From Streptomyces dengpaensis (GTDB lineage Bacteria; Actinomycetota; Actinomycetes; Streptomycetales; Streptomycetaceae): a DNA stretch of 64,000 nucleotides. Within the stretch, counting starts at the first letter, position 1. Each line of letters begins with the position of its first letter. Position numbers and translations under genes: made by a program. Positions 26,757 through 35,400 of the stretch are shown piece by piece. The stretch is from NCBI RefSeq assembly GCF_002946835.1, contig NZ_CP026652.1:3596001-3660000 (forward strand), given 5' to 3'. The notes under the pieces are model-generated. The model did not search any database and had not been told where the DNA came from. It worked only from the letters and a program-made list of their open reading frames with translations.

Positions 26757-27451
26757 CGCCCCTCCCCTGTGGTCGGGGGCTGCACCAGGCCGCTCTGGAG
26801 CGCCGCCGTGGACGGACGCCCGGCCGCGGACGGACGCACGGCAGCGGACGGCGCCGCCCCGGACCCGTAACGCTCGCCCAGCGACTCGCGGGCGATCTTC
26901 TCCTGGAGCTTCAGGATGCCCTGGAGCAGGGCCTCCGGGCGGGGCGGGCAGCCGGGGACGTATACGTCGACGGGGATGATCTGGTCGACGCCCTTCGTCA
27001 CGGAGTAGGAGTCCCAGTACGGGCCGCCGCAGTTGGAGCAGGCGCCGAAGGAGATGACGTACTTCGGCTCGGGCATCTGCTCGTACAGACGCTTGACGGC
27101 CGGAGCCATCTTGTCCGTGACCGTGCCGGACACGACCATCAGGTCGGCCTGGCGGGGGCCCGGCGCGAAGGGGATCACGCCGAGGCGGATGAAGTCGTGG
27201 CGGGCCATCGACGCGGCGATGAACTCGATCGCGCAGCAGGCGAGGCCGAAGTTGAAGACCCAGAGCGAGTAGCGGCGGCCCCAGTTCAGGACCACCTTCA
27301 TGGGCTCGGGGGCCAGGCGGGCGAGCGCGCCCAGCCGCTTCGGCTCCGGGAGCAGCACGGGCTGCACAGGCCCGACGGGCTCCACGGACCGCACGGGCTC
27401 GGCAGTCGCGGAGGCCTCGGGGATCGAGGGAGTCGAGGGGGTCACGTCCAT
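26753..27451 (-). CDS. nuoB: NADH-quinone oxidoreductase subunit B
   Basis: A 232-residue subunit that holds the terminal N2 4Fe-4S cluster. The four Cys are visible: the pair in FGLACCAIE, one in [13 protein letters not shown], and one in [11 protein letters not shown]. About 50 extra Pro/Val-rich residues precede the domain and an Ala/Pro-rich tail follows. The ATG at 27451 lies within the last codons of nuoA (10-bp overlap). Confidence 0.95.
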   Translation of the reverse strand: MDVTPSTPSIPEASATAEPVRSVEPVGPVQPVLLPEPKRLGALARLAPEPMKVVLNWGRRYSLWVFNFGLACCAIEFIAASMARHDFIRLGVIPFAPGPRQADLMVVSGTVTDKMAPAVKRLYEQMPEPKYVISFGACSNCGGPYWDSYSVTKGVDQIIPVDVYVPGCPPRPEALLQGILKLQEKIARESLGERYGSGAAPSAAVRPSAAGRPSTAALQSGLVQPPTTGEGR

Positions 27452-27855
27452 GTCAGGACGCCCTTCTTGTATGCGTACAGCAGGCCGACGGCGAGGAAGC
27501 CGAGGAAGATGAACATCTCGACGAGCGTCGTGGCGCCGTAGCCGGGCGCGGCGAAGACCGTCGCCCAGGGGAAGAGGAAAATCGAGTCGACGGCGAAGAT
27601 CACGTACAGGAACGCGTAGACGTAGTAGCGGACCTGAGTGTGGGCCCAGCCCTCGCCGACGGGGTCGACACCGCACTCGTAGGTGAGCAGTTTCTCGGGG
27701 GTGGGGACCACCGGCCGCAGCAGGCGTCCCGCCCCGAAGGCGACGGCGACGAACAGCACGCCCATGACGGCGAGCAGTCCGACAACCGAGTAGGACTGGA
27801 AGTAGTCCGCCGCGACGACGGCCCCGGTCGCCGTGACAACGGTCGGTTCCGGCAC
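27442..27855 (-). CDS. nuoA: NADH-quinone oxidoreductase subunit A
   Basis: A 137-residue three-helix subunit and the first gene of the operon. [16 protein letters not shown] holds the conserved Glu-Cys-Gly, and [23 protein letters not shown] (shown in part) is the helix-2 signature with its Asp. GTG start at 27855 preceded by GAGGGG. Ten genes A-B-C-H-I-J-K-L-M-N follow with overlaps or gaps of a few bases; nuoD, E, F and G are absent. Confidence 0.94.
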   Translation of the reverse strand: MPEPTVVTATGAVVAADYFQSYSVVGLLAVMGVLFVAVAFGAGRLLRPVVPTPEKLLTYECGVDPVGEGWAHTQVRYYVYAFLYVIFAVDSIFLFPWATVFAAPGYGATTLVEMFIFLGFLAVGLLYAYKKGVLTWT

Positions 27856-28179
27856 GTCAGCCCCTCACTCCCTGACCTCGTTACGCCCCAGACTGCGCCG
27901 TCGCGCACTCTGTGATGCGCCGTGTTCGACGATCTGTACGGTCGGGAGTCTAGGGCCTGCTAAAGAGACGGTAAGCAGCCCGTCAAGCCTCGATCAACGG
28001 TGGACGCCTCTCGGACCGTCCGGCTCACGCGCCGCGGGGTTCTCCTCTTTACCCCGCGGTTGCCCCTCTCTTCACCCCGCGCTCGCCCGTCTCCGCCTTG
28101 CGGGGGTGGGGTTTTCCCCAGGGGATCGTGGCGGTCCACCTCATGGCGCCGAGGCGCGCGGCCCGGCAGGCTGGCGGGC
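27856..28179. other. Divergent promoter region between the nuo operon and histidine kinase 1
   Basis: Must hold the promoters of nuoA and of the kinase. Visible structure: a 9-bp hairpin (CCGCGGGGT at 28032-28040, ACCCCGCGG at 28051-28059) and, about 60 nt before the kinase start, TGGGGTTTTCCCCA at 28107-28120. No clear -35/-10 pair could be assigned. Confidence 0.5.
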
Positions 28180-29367
28180 ATGACCGAACGCATTACGCCC
28201 ACCGATCCGCCGGACGAGACGTCCGACGGCGACCGGCTGCCTCCCGCGCGCTTCGCCTACGACCGGCAGACGTGGAAGGAGATCGCGCATCTGCTGGCCA
28301 ACCTGCCGCTCGCGATCGCCGGCTTCGTGTATGTGGCGACGCTGATGTTCACGGGCGCGGGGCTCGCGGTGACGGTCATCGGGCTGCCGCTGCTCGCGGG
28401 CGGGCTGCGGGGCTCGCGCCTGCTGGGCAAGGCCGAGCGGGCGCGAGCGCGAGGGCTGCTCGGCCTGCGGATCGACGAACCGAGCCCGCTCCCGGTGCGC
28501 CGGACCAGCTTCTTCGGCTGGCTCTGGTCGAGCCTGAAGGACCCGGTGGGCTGGCGGGCGGTGCTGTACGACTTCATCCGGCTGCCGTGGGGCGTCGCGA
28601 CCTTCACCATCACGCTCACGTCGCTGTTCGTGCTGTGGCCGGTGCTGCCGTACATCGCGCGGGGGCTGACGAACGTGGACCGGGCCATGGTGCGCGGCCT
28701 GCTGTCGCCCTCCGACGAACTGGAGCGGCGGATCGCCGAGCTGGAGTCCGACCGGGGGGTCGTGGTCGACACGGCCGCCGCCGACCTGCGCCGCATCGAG
28801 CGCGACCTGCACGACGGGGCGCAGGCCAGGCTGGTCAACCTCGCGATGGGGCTCGGCCTGGCCAAGGAGAAGCTCCTCGAGGACCCCGACGCGGCGGCCG
28901 CGATGGTCGACGAGGCGCACGGCGAGGTGAAGCTCGCGTTGCGGGAGCTGCGCGATCTGGCCCGTGGCATCCATCCGGCGGTCCTCACCGACCGGGGTCT
29001 CGACGCCGCGCTGTCCGCGGTCGCCTCGCGGTGCACCGTACCCGTGAAGGTGACGGCCGAGCTGGAGAGCAGACCGGCCGCGGCCATCGAGGGCATCGCC
29101 TACTTCACCGTCTCCGAGCTGCTGCAGAACGTGAGCAAGCACAGCGGGGCGCGGTCCGCGTCCGTCGATGTGTGGCGGGCGGACGAACGGCTGCTCATAC
29201 AGGTGTGGGACGACGGCCGCGGCGGGGCCGACCTCGGCGGCGGTACGGGGATGGCGGGGCTCGCGGAACGGCTCGGCGCGGTCGACGGGCTGTTCGTCGT
29301 CGACTCGCCGGTCGGCGGTCCGACGGTCGTCACGGCGGAGCTGCCGTGGCGCGATCGGCTGGGCTAG
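28180..29367 (+). CDS. NarL-type sensor histidine kinase 1
   Basis: A 395-residue membrane kinase. The first ~165 residues form a sensor region with four hydrophobic segments (such as GFVYVATLMFTGAGLAVTVI) typical of Streptomyces kinases with a membrane-embedded sensor. The HisKA_3 dimerisation domain has the phosphoacceptor in ERDLHDGAQARLV (His211). The ATPase domain has an N-box in SELLQNVSKHS and G-boxes DDGRGGAD and GTGMAGLAERL. The ATG at 28180 starts MTERITPTDPP. It is followed by a paralogue and a LuxR-type response regulator. The signal sensed is probably cell-envelope or membrane stress, by family only. Confidence 0.92.
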   Translation: MTERITPTDPPDETSDGDRLPPARFAYDRQTWKEIAHLLANLPLAIAGFVYVATLMFTGAGLAVTVIGLPLLAGGLRGSRLLGKAERARARGLLGLRIDEPSPLPVRRTSFFGWLWSSLKDPVGWRAVLYDFIRLPWGVATFTITLTSLFVLWPVLPYIARGLTNVDRAMVRGLLSPSDELERRIAELESDRGVVVDTAAADLRRIERDLHDGAQARLVNLAMGLGLAKEKLLEDPDAAAAMVDEAHGEVKLALRELRDLARGIHPAVLTDRGLDAALSAVASRCTVPVKVTAELESRPAAAIEGIAYFTVSELLQNVSKHSGARSASVDVWRADERLLIQVWDDGRGGADLGGGTGMAGLAERLGAVDGLFVVDSPVGGPTVVTAELPWRDRLG

Positions 29368-29645
29368 CCGACACACACGGCCCCCGAGGTAGCGGCCCGT
29401 ACGCGTCATACGACACGTACGGGCCGCAACTGCATGTACGTACGGACCGCTCCCGCATGTACGGCACACACCGTGCGTACTCCGGCACACACCACGCGTA
29501 CGCCGCGCCCGCCACGTGCGAAATCCCGAGAGGTAGGGAAAACCCCCGCCCCAAGACGCCGACCCGCTCCATGGCTCGTGGGCGCCGTGCACAGCAGGGT
29601 CGGGGTACGAGCCGACGAGCAGGACGAGTAGAACGGACGGGACCG

Positions 29646-31013
29646 ATGGCCACGGAGTACGGACAGGGATACGGGCACCCGCGCGGCGACGGGAGCGGGT
29701 CCGGGTTCCACGGCGCGGGTGCCGGGGACCGCAGGCACCGTCTCCCGGCCCCGCTGCGGACGCCGGTCGAGGCCCGCAGCCTGCGTGAGTTCGGTTATGT
29801 GATGCTGAGCCTGCCGCTCGGGGTCGCCATGTTCACGTTCGCCATCACGATGTTCTCGCTCGGCGCGGGCCTGCTGATCACCTTCCTGGGCATACCGGTG
29901 CTCGCCGCCGCCCTGGCCGGCTGCCGCGGGTTCGGCACCCTGGAGCGGGCGCGGGCGCGTCGCCTGCTCGGCGTCGAGGTGTCCGAGCCGGAACCCTTGC
30001 GGATGCGCAAGCACGGGGCGATGGCGTGGATGGGGGCGATGCTCAAGAGCGGCACGTCGTGGCGGCATCTGCTGTACGCCGTGATCCAGCTCCCCTGGTC
30101 GGTGTTCTCGTTCGTGGTGGCGCTGAACTTCTGGGCCTACGGGTGGGCGCTGCTGGCGTATCCGCTGTGGTTCTGGGTCTTCCCGATGTACGCGGGCCAG
30201 GACGGCCTCCAGGTGTATGGCGACGAGACACACGCCATCTACCTGGACAACCCCTTCGAGATCGCCGTGACCGCGCTGGTGGGGCTGCTCTTCACGATGG
30301 CCACGCCGTGGATCGTGCGGGCGCTGACGACCGTGGACGGGCTGATGGTGCGGGGGCTGCTCGGCCCGTCGCGGCTGGCGACGCGGGTGGTCGAGCTGGA
30401 GTCCGACCGGGGGGTCGTGGTCGACACGGCCGCCGCCGACCTGCGCCGCATCGAGCGCGATCTGCACGACGGGGCGCAGGCACGCCTGGTCGCCCTGGCG
30501 ATGGACCTGGGGCTGGCCAAGGAGAAGCTGACCGAGGATCCGCAGGCCGCGGCGCGGATGGTGGACGAGGCCCATGGTGAGGTGAAGACGGCGTTGCAGG
30601 AACTGCGGGATCTGGCGCGCGGGATTCATCCGGCGGTCCTCACCGACCGGGGGCTGGACGCCGCGCTGTCCGCGGTGGCGTCGCGGTGCACGGTGCCCGT
30701 GGACGTCGACGTGGATCTGGCGTCGCGGCCCGCGGCCGCGATCGAGGGGATCGCGTACTTCACCGTCTCCGAGCTGCTGCAGAACATCAGCAAGCATGCG
30801 CGGGCCTCGCGGGCCACGGTGGATGTCTGGCGGGTCGAGAACCGGCTGATGATCCAGGTAGTGGACGACGGTGTGGGTGGGGCCGATGTTTCCCGGGGGT
30901 CGGGGCTGGCGGGGCTCGCGGAGCGGCTGGATGCCGTGGACGGGATTCTGGTGGTGGACTCGCCCGTGGCCGGGCCTACCCGGGTTACCGCGGAGCTGCC
31001 CTGGCGAGGCTGA
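29646..31013 (+). CDS. NarL-type sensor histidine kinase 2
   Basis: A 455-residue paralogue of the preceding kinase. A Gly-rich 45-residue leader is followed by a longer sensor region with four helices, an extracellular-type insert around YAGQDGLQVYGDETHAIYL, and the same catalytic core: ERDLHDGAQARLV (His274), SELLQNISKHA, DDGVGGAD. The coding DNA over the H-box is almost base-identical to kinase 1, wobble positions included. ATG at 29646. The two kinases and the regulator that follows probably form a three-gene system with two inputs. Confidence 0.92.
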   Translation: MATEYGQGYGHPRGDGSGSGFHGAGAGDRRHRLPAPLRTPVEARSLREFGYVMLSLPLGVAMFTFAITMFSLGAGLLITFLGIPVLAAALAGCRGFGTLERARARRLLGVEVSEPEPLRMRKHGAMAWMGAMLKSGTSWRHLLYAVIQLPWSVFSFVVALNFWAYGWALLAYPLWFWVFPMYAGQDGLQVYGDETHAIYLDNPFEIAVTALVGLLFTMATPWIVRALTTVDGLMVRGLLGPSRLATRVVELESDRGVVVDTAAADLRRIERDLHDGAQARLVALAMDLGLAKEKLTEDPQAAARMVDEAHGEVKTALQELRDLARGIHPAVLTDRGLDAALSAVASRCTVPVDVDVDLASRPAAAIEGIAYFTVSELLQNISKHARASRATVDVWRVENRLMIQVVDDGVGGADVSRGSGLAGLAERLDAVDGILVVDSPVAGPTRVTAELPWRG

Positions 31014-31069
31014 TTTACCGCGGGGCTGCCCCGGCGCGCTGATTCTGTGCGGGGTGGGGTTGGGGAGGT

Positions 31070-31173
31070 TTTTTCGCCCCCTCCGCCCCTACCCGTCCCG
31101 TACCCGGGGGGCTCCGCTCCCCAGACCCCCCGTATCGCGCTTCGCGCTCGTCCTCAAACGCCGGACGGGCTGA
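31070..31173. repeat. Dispersed Streptomyces intergenic repeat, copy 1
   Basis: In the gap between kinase 2 and the response regulator. The 38-nt arm at 31136-31173 (core CGCTCGTCCTCAAACGCCGG) recurs exactly at 51466-51503. The 34-nt arm at 31070-31103 (core CCGCCCCTACCCGTCCCGTAC cut to 20: CGCCCCTACCCGTCCCGTAC) recurs inverted at 51597-51630 with one mismatch. The 31014-31317 gap holds otherwise only the regulator's leader. Confidence 0.8.
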
Positions 31174-31317
31174 AACAGCCCGACAGGCTGAATAGCCGTA
31201 CAGGCTAAACAGCGGCACGCCGGTCCGAATGCTGGGATGCTGGATGCTGACGTACGAGCGGGGACGAAACCGGCGCGGGCCGGGAACCGCGGGGGGCCGA
31301 GAATCGTGGAGGACAGG

Positions 31318-31977
31318 GTGCGGGTGGTCATCGCCGAGGATTCAGTGCTGCTCAGGGAGGGCCTGACCCGGTTGCTGACCGACCGTGGGCATGACGTCGT
31401 GGCCGGTGTCGGCGACGGCGAGGCGCTGATCAAGACGATCACCGAGTTCGCGGCCCAGGACGCGCTGCCGGACGTCGTCGTCGCCGACGTGCGGATGCCG
31501 CCGACGCACACCGACGAAGGGGTCAGGGCCGCGGTGCAGCTGCGCAAGGCGCATCCCGGCGTCGGCGTGCTCGTGCTGTCGCAGTATGTGGAGGAGCAGT
31601 ACGCCACCGAACTGCTGGCCGGTTCCAGTCGCGGCGTCGGCTATCTGCTCAAGGACCGTGTGGCCGAGGTACGCGAGTTCGTGGACGCCGTGGTGCGGGT
31701 GGCCCAGGGGGGTACCGCGCTCGACCCGGAGGTCGTGGCGCAGCTGCTCGGCCGCAGCCGCAAACAGGACGTACTCGCGGGGCTCACCCCCCGGGAGCGG
31801 GAGGTCCTGGGTCTCATGGCCGAAGGGCGGACGAATTCGGCGATCGCGCGGCAGCTCGTGGTCAGCGACGGCGCTGTGGAGAAGCACGTCAGCAATATCT
31901 TCCTGAAGCTGGGCCTGTCTCCGAGCGACGGGGATCACCGGCGTGTCCTGGCGGTGCTCACCTACCTGAACTCCTGA
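31318..31977 (+). CDS. LuxR/NarL-family response regulator
   Basis: A 219-residue two-domain regulator. The receiver has the acidic pair in VVIAEDSVLL, the phosphoacceptor Asp57 in VVVADVRMPP, and the Lys in GYLLKDRV. The C-terminal LuxR-type HTH is LTPREREVLGLMAEGRTN followed by AIARQLVVSDGAVEKHV. The GTG at 31318 sits 5 nt after GGAGG, which decides the start over in-frame GTG or ATG codons upstream. It lies about 0.3 kb after the second kinase and is the expected partner of both. Confidence 0.94.
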   Translation: MRVVIAEDSVLLREGLTRLLTDRGHDVVAGVGDGEALIKTITEFAAQDALPDVVVADVRMPPTHTDEGVRAAVQLRKAHPGVGVLVLSQYVEEQYATELLAGSSRGVGYLLKDRVAEVREFVDAVVRVAQGGTALDPEVVAQLLGRSRKQDVLAGLTPREREVLGLMAEGRTNSAIARQLVVSDGAVEKHVSNIFLKLGLSPSDGDHRRVLAVLTYLNS

Positions 31978-32343
31978 CCACCTGACACCGTGTCAGTCAA
32001 TGAGCGCCCGTAAAGATTCCGGAGCCGAAACCCAGAAGCCCAGAACCGAAACCCAGAAGCCCAGAGCCGAGGCCCCGAAACCCAGATTCCAGAGCCGAAG
32101 CCCAGAAACCCAGGACCAGCAGCCACGACCAGAAGCCAGAACCAAGGATGAGCCGGGAGCGTCTTTCAGGGAAGGACCGGGGGGCGGGTAAATCATGACA
32201 AGTCAGGGCGTCGGGCCATCTCAAAAGGGTGTCCATTATGCGAATGACCACAAGAAGGCGACCCTCACCGACGTAGGGTTGAAAAGGGGAAGGCCTGCGG
32301 AAAGGCCTCTCCCAGACAGCCGCCTCGAGGGAGGTCCAGTTCA
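31978..32343. other. Intergenic region with purine-rich repeat upstream of korA
   Basis: A 7-bp palindrome (CTGACAC-C-GTGTCAG, 31982-31996) follows the regulator stop. From about 32022 to 32150 the plus strand is a degenerate array of CCGAAACCCAGAAGCCCAGA-like units with strong A/C/G bias and little T. The korA leader (32200-32343) includes a GGGAGG ribosome site. A short open frame across the array is not convincing as a gene. Confidence 0.6.
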
Positions 32344-34275
32344 GTGACGAGCCAGGTCAGTAGCCCAGCGGAGCAGGCCGACGAAGCCGTCGTAGGAGAA
32401 CAGCGCAGAGCGGCCGGGGTGAAAGACGTCCGCCGCCTTGACCGAGTGATCATTCGCTTCGCGGGCGACTCCGGTGACGGCATGCAGCTCACCGGCGACC
32501 GCTTCACCTCCGAGACAGCCTCCTTCGGGAACGACCTCTCGACCCTTCCCAACTTCCCCGCCGAGATCCGCGCACCCGCGGGCACCCTGCCGGGCGTCTC
32601 GTCGTTCCAGCTGCACTTCGCGGACCACGACATCCTCACCCCCGGCGACGCGCCGAACGTCCTGGTCGCCATGAACCCGGCCGCCCTGAAGGCGAACATC
32701 GCCGATGTGCCGCGCGGCGCGGAGATCATCGTCAACACGGACGAGTTCACCAAACGAGCGATGGCCAAGGTCGGCTACGCGGCCAGCCCGCTGGAGGACG
32801 GCTCCCTGGACGGCTACAGCGTCCACCCCGTCCCGCTCACGACGATGACCGTCGAAGCCCTCAAGGAGTTCGCGCTCTCCCGCAAGGAGGCCGAGCGGTC
32901 GAAGAACATGTTCGCGCTGGGCCTGCTGAGCTGGATGTACCACCGGCCCACCGAGGGCACCGAGAAGTTCCTCCAGAGCAAGTTCGCCAAGAAGCCGGAC
33001 ATCGCGGCCGCCAACATCGCCGCGTTCCGGGCGGGCTGGAACTTCGGCGAGACCACCGAGGACTTCGCCGTCTCGTACGAGGTCGCTCCTGCCGCCCAGA
33101 CCTTCCCGACCGGCACCTACCGCAACATCTCCGGGAACCTGGCGCTGTCGTACGGCCTGATCGCGGCCTCCCAGCAGGCGGACCTGCCGCTGTACCTGGG
33201 CTCGTACCCGATCACGCCGGCCTCGGACATCCTGCACGAGCTCAGCAAGCACAAGAACTTCGGCGTACGGACCTTCCAGGCCGAGGACGAGATCGCGGGG
33301 ATCGGCGCGGCGCTGGGCGCGGCGTTCGGCGGCTCGCTGGGCGTCACGACGACCTCCGGTCCGGGTGTGGCGCTGAAGTCGGAGACCATCGGCCTCGCGG
33401 TGAGTCTGGAACTGCCGCTCCTTGTCATCGACATCCAGCGCGGCGGCCCCTCGACCGGCCTGCCCACCAAGACCGAGCAGGCGGACCTGTTGCAGGCCAT
33501 GTTCGGCCGCAACGGCGAGGCCCCGGTGCCGGTGGTCGCGCCGCGCACGCCCGCCGACTGCTTCAACGCCGCCCTCGAGGCCGCCCGGATCGCCCTGACC
33601 TACCGCACCCCGGTCATGCTGCTCTCCGACGGCTACCTGGCCAACGGCAGCGAGCCGTGGCGCATCCCGGACACCGACGAACTCCCGGATCTACGCGTGC
33701 AGTTCGCCCAGGGACCCAACCACACGCTGGACGACGGCACCGAGGTCTTCTGGCCCTACCAGCGTGATCCGCAGACCCTCGCCCGGCCGTGGGCCATCCC
33801 GGGCACGCCCGCCCTGGAGCACCGCATCGGCGGCATCGAGAAGGAAGACGGCACCGGCAACATCTCCTACGCCCCGGCCAACCACGAGTTCATGGTCCGC
33901 ACCCGCCAGGCCAAGATCGACGGCATCGAGGTCCCCGATGTCGAGGTCGACGACCCGGACGGCCAGGCCCATACGCTCGTCCTCGGCTGGGGTTCGACCT
34001 ACGGCCCCATCACCGCGGCGGTTCGGCGGCTGCGCACCGCCGGGGAGCACATCGCGCAGGCCCATCTGCGCCACCTCAACCCCTTCCCGCGGAATCTGGG
34101 CACGGTGTTGAAGCGTTACGACAAGGTGGTGATCCCCGAGATGAACCTCGGTCAGCTCGCCACGCTCATCCGGGCGAAGTACCTGGTGGACGCGCACTCG
34201 TACAACCAGGTCAACGGCATGCCGTTCAAGGCTGAGCAGCTTGCCAAAGCTCTCAAGGAGGCCATCGATGGCTGA
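32344..34275 (+). CDS. korA: 2-oxoacid:ferredoxin oxidoreductase subunit alpha (gamma-alpha fusion)
   Basis: A 643-residue subunit in which the gamma domain (about residues 30-205; IIRFAGDSGDGMQLTGD) is fused to the pyrimidine-binding alpha domain (LGSYPITPASDILHELSK, then EDEIAGIGAALGAAFGG and TTSGPG). With KorB it oxidises 2-oxoglutarate to succinyl-CoA and CO2, passing electrons to ferredoxin; the assignment to 2-oxoglutarate rests on similarity to actinobacterial KorAB. GTG start at 32344, ribosome site GGGAGG. korB begins 8 nt inside its 3' end. Confidence 0.93.
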   Translation: MTSQVSSPAEQADEAVVGEQRRAAGVKDVRRLDRVIIRFAGDSGDGMQLTGDRFTSETASFGNDLSTLPNFPAEIRAPAGTLPGVSSFQLHFADHDILTPGDAPNVLVAMNPAALKANIADVPRGAEIIVNTDEFTKRAMAKVGYAASPLEDGSLDGYSVHPVPLTTMTVEALKEFALSRKEAERSKNMFALGLLSWMYHRPTEGTEKFLQSKFAKKPDIAAANIAAFRAGWNFGETTEDFAVSYEVAPAAQTFPTGTYRNISGNLALSYGLIAASQQADLPLYLGSYPITPASDILHELSKHKNFGVRTFQAEDEIAGIGAALGAAFGGSLGVTTTSGPGVALKSETIGLAVSLELPLLVIDIQRGGPSTGLPTKTEQADLLQAMFGRNGEAPVPVVAPRTPADCFNAALEAARIALTYRTPVMLLSDGYLANGSEPWRIPDTDELPDLRVQFAQGPNHTLDDGTEVFWPYQRDPQTLARPWAIPGTPALEHRIGGIEKEDGTGNISYAPANHEFMVRTRQAKIDGIEVPDVEVDDPDGQAHTLVLGWGSTYGPITAAVRRLRTAGEHIAQAHLRHLNPFPRNLGTVLKRYDKVVIPEMNLGQLATLIRAKYLVDAHSYNQVNGMPFKAEQLAKALKEAIDG

Positions 34276-35383
34276 GACGTCCATGGAAGGCACGGGCACG
34301 ATCGAGGCGCTTTCGCTCGTTCCCAAGGCCGAGGCCAGGCAGTCCATGAAGGACTTCAAGTCCGATCAGGAAGTGCGCTGGTGCCCCGGCTGCGGTGATT
34401 ACGCGATCCTCGCGGCGGTCCAGGGCTTCATGCCGGAGCTGGGCCTCGCCAAGGAGAACATCGTCTTCGTCTCGGGCATCGGCTGCTCGTCCCGCTTCCC
34501 GTACTACCTGAACACGTACGGCATGCACTCCATCCACGGCCGCGCGCCGGCGATCGCGACAGGACTCGCCTCGTCGCGGCGCGACCTGAGTGTGTGGGTC
34601 GTGACCGGTGACGGCGACGCGCTGTCCATCGGCGGCAACCACCTCATCCACGCCCTGCGCCGCAACGTGAACCTGAAGATCCTGCTCTTCAACAACCGGA
34701 TCTACGGCCTCACCAAGGGCCAGTACTCCCCGACCTCGGAGGTCGGGAAGATCACGAAGTCGACGCCGATGGGGTCTCTGGACGCGCCCTTCAACCCGGT
34801 GTCCCTGGCGATCGGCGCGGAGGCGTCCTTCGTCGCCCGCACCATCGACTCCGACCGGCAGCACCTCACCAGCGTGCTGCGCGAGGCCGCCGCCCACCCC
34901 GGCACGGCCCTGGTGGAGATCTACCAGAACTGCAACATCTTCAACGACGGCGCCTTCGAGGTGCTCAAGGACAAGCAGAAGGCCCAGGAAGCGGTGATCC
35001 GGCTGGAGCACGGGCAGCCCATCCGCTTCGGCGGTGGGGGCACCTCCCGCTCGAGCGAAGCCGAGAGTGGGGGAGGCGCGCGCGGCGTCGTACGGGATCA
35101 GCGGACCGGCGACCTGAAGGTCGTCACCATCACCCCGGACAACGAGGCCGAGGTCCTGGTCCACGACGCCCACTCCGCGTCTCCGACCACCGCCTTCGCG
35201 CTCTCCCGCCTCGCCGACCCGGACACGCTGCACAACACGCCGATCGGCGTGTTCCGCTCCGTGGACCGGCCGGTCTACGACACGCAGATGGCGGACCAGC
35301 TGGACACGGCCATCGAGCAGAACGGCAAGGGCGACCTCGCCGCACTGCTCGCGGGCGGCGACACCTGGACGGTCGTCGGCTGA
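34268..35383 (+). CDS. korB: 2-oxoacid:ferredoxin oxidoreductase subunit beta
   Basis: A 371-residue TPP- and Fe-S-binding subunit. RWCPGCGDYAIL and GIGCSSRFPYY supply cluster and cofactor residues; GDGDALSIGGNHLIHALRRN is the TPP/Mg motif. The ATG at 34268 has AAGGAGG at good spacing and overlaps the korA end. Unusually, residues ~256-270 (GGGGTSRSSEAESGGG) are encoded by a 43-nt dispersed intergenic repeat lying in frame inside the gene (35033-35075). The catalytic core is intact, so the protein is probably functional with an added loop. Confidence 0.93.
   Translation: MAETSMEGTGTIEALSLVPKAEARQSMKDFKSDQEVRWCPGCGDYAILAAVQGFMPELGLAKENIVFVSGIGCSSRFPYYLNTYGMHSIHGRAPAIATGLASSRRDLSVWVVTGDGDALSIGGNHLIHALRRNVNLKILLFNNRIYGLTKGQYSPTSEVGKITKSTPMGSLDAPFNPVSLAIGAEASFVARTIDSDRQHLTSVLREAAAHPGTALVEIYQNCNIFNDGAFEVLKDKQKAQEAVIRLEHGQPIRFGGGGTSRSSEAESGGGARGVVRDQRTGDLKVVTITPDNEAEVLVHDAHSASPTTAFALSRLADPDTLHNTPIGVFRSVDRPVYDTQMADQLDTAIEQNGKGDLAALLAGGDTWTVVG
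35033..35075 (+). repeat. Dispersed repeat inside korB, in frame
   Basis: 43 nt beginning GGTGGGGGCACCTCCC and ending GAGAGTGGGGGAG. It matches the reverse complement of 45257-45299 (inside the inverted-repeat element) at 40 of 43 positions. It adds about 14 codons without breaking the frame. Confidence 0.85.
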
Positions 35384-35400
35384 GTACGCCCCAGTACGTC

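Noticed and set aside
32000..32191. 63-residue open frame with Glu-Thr-Gln-Lys-Pro repeats before korA
   Set aside because: It exists only because of the purine-rich array, has no ribosome site and no conserved features.
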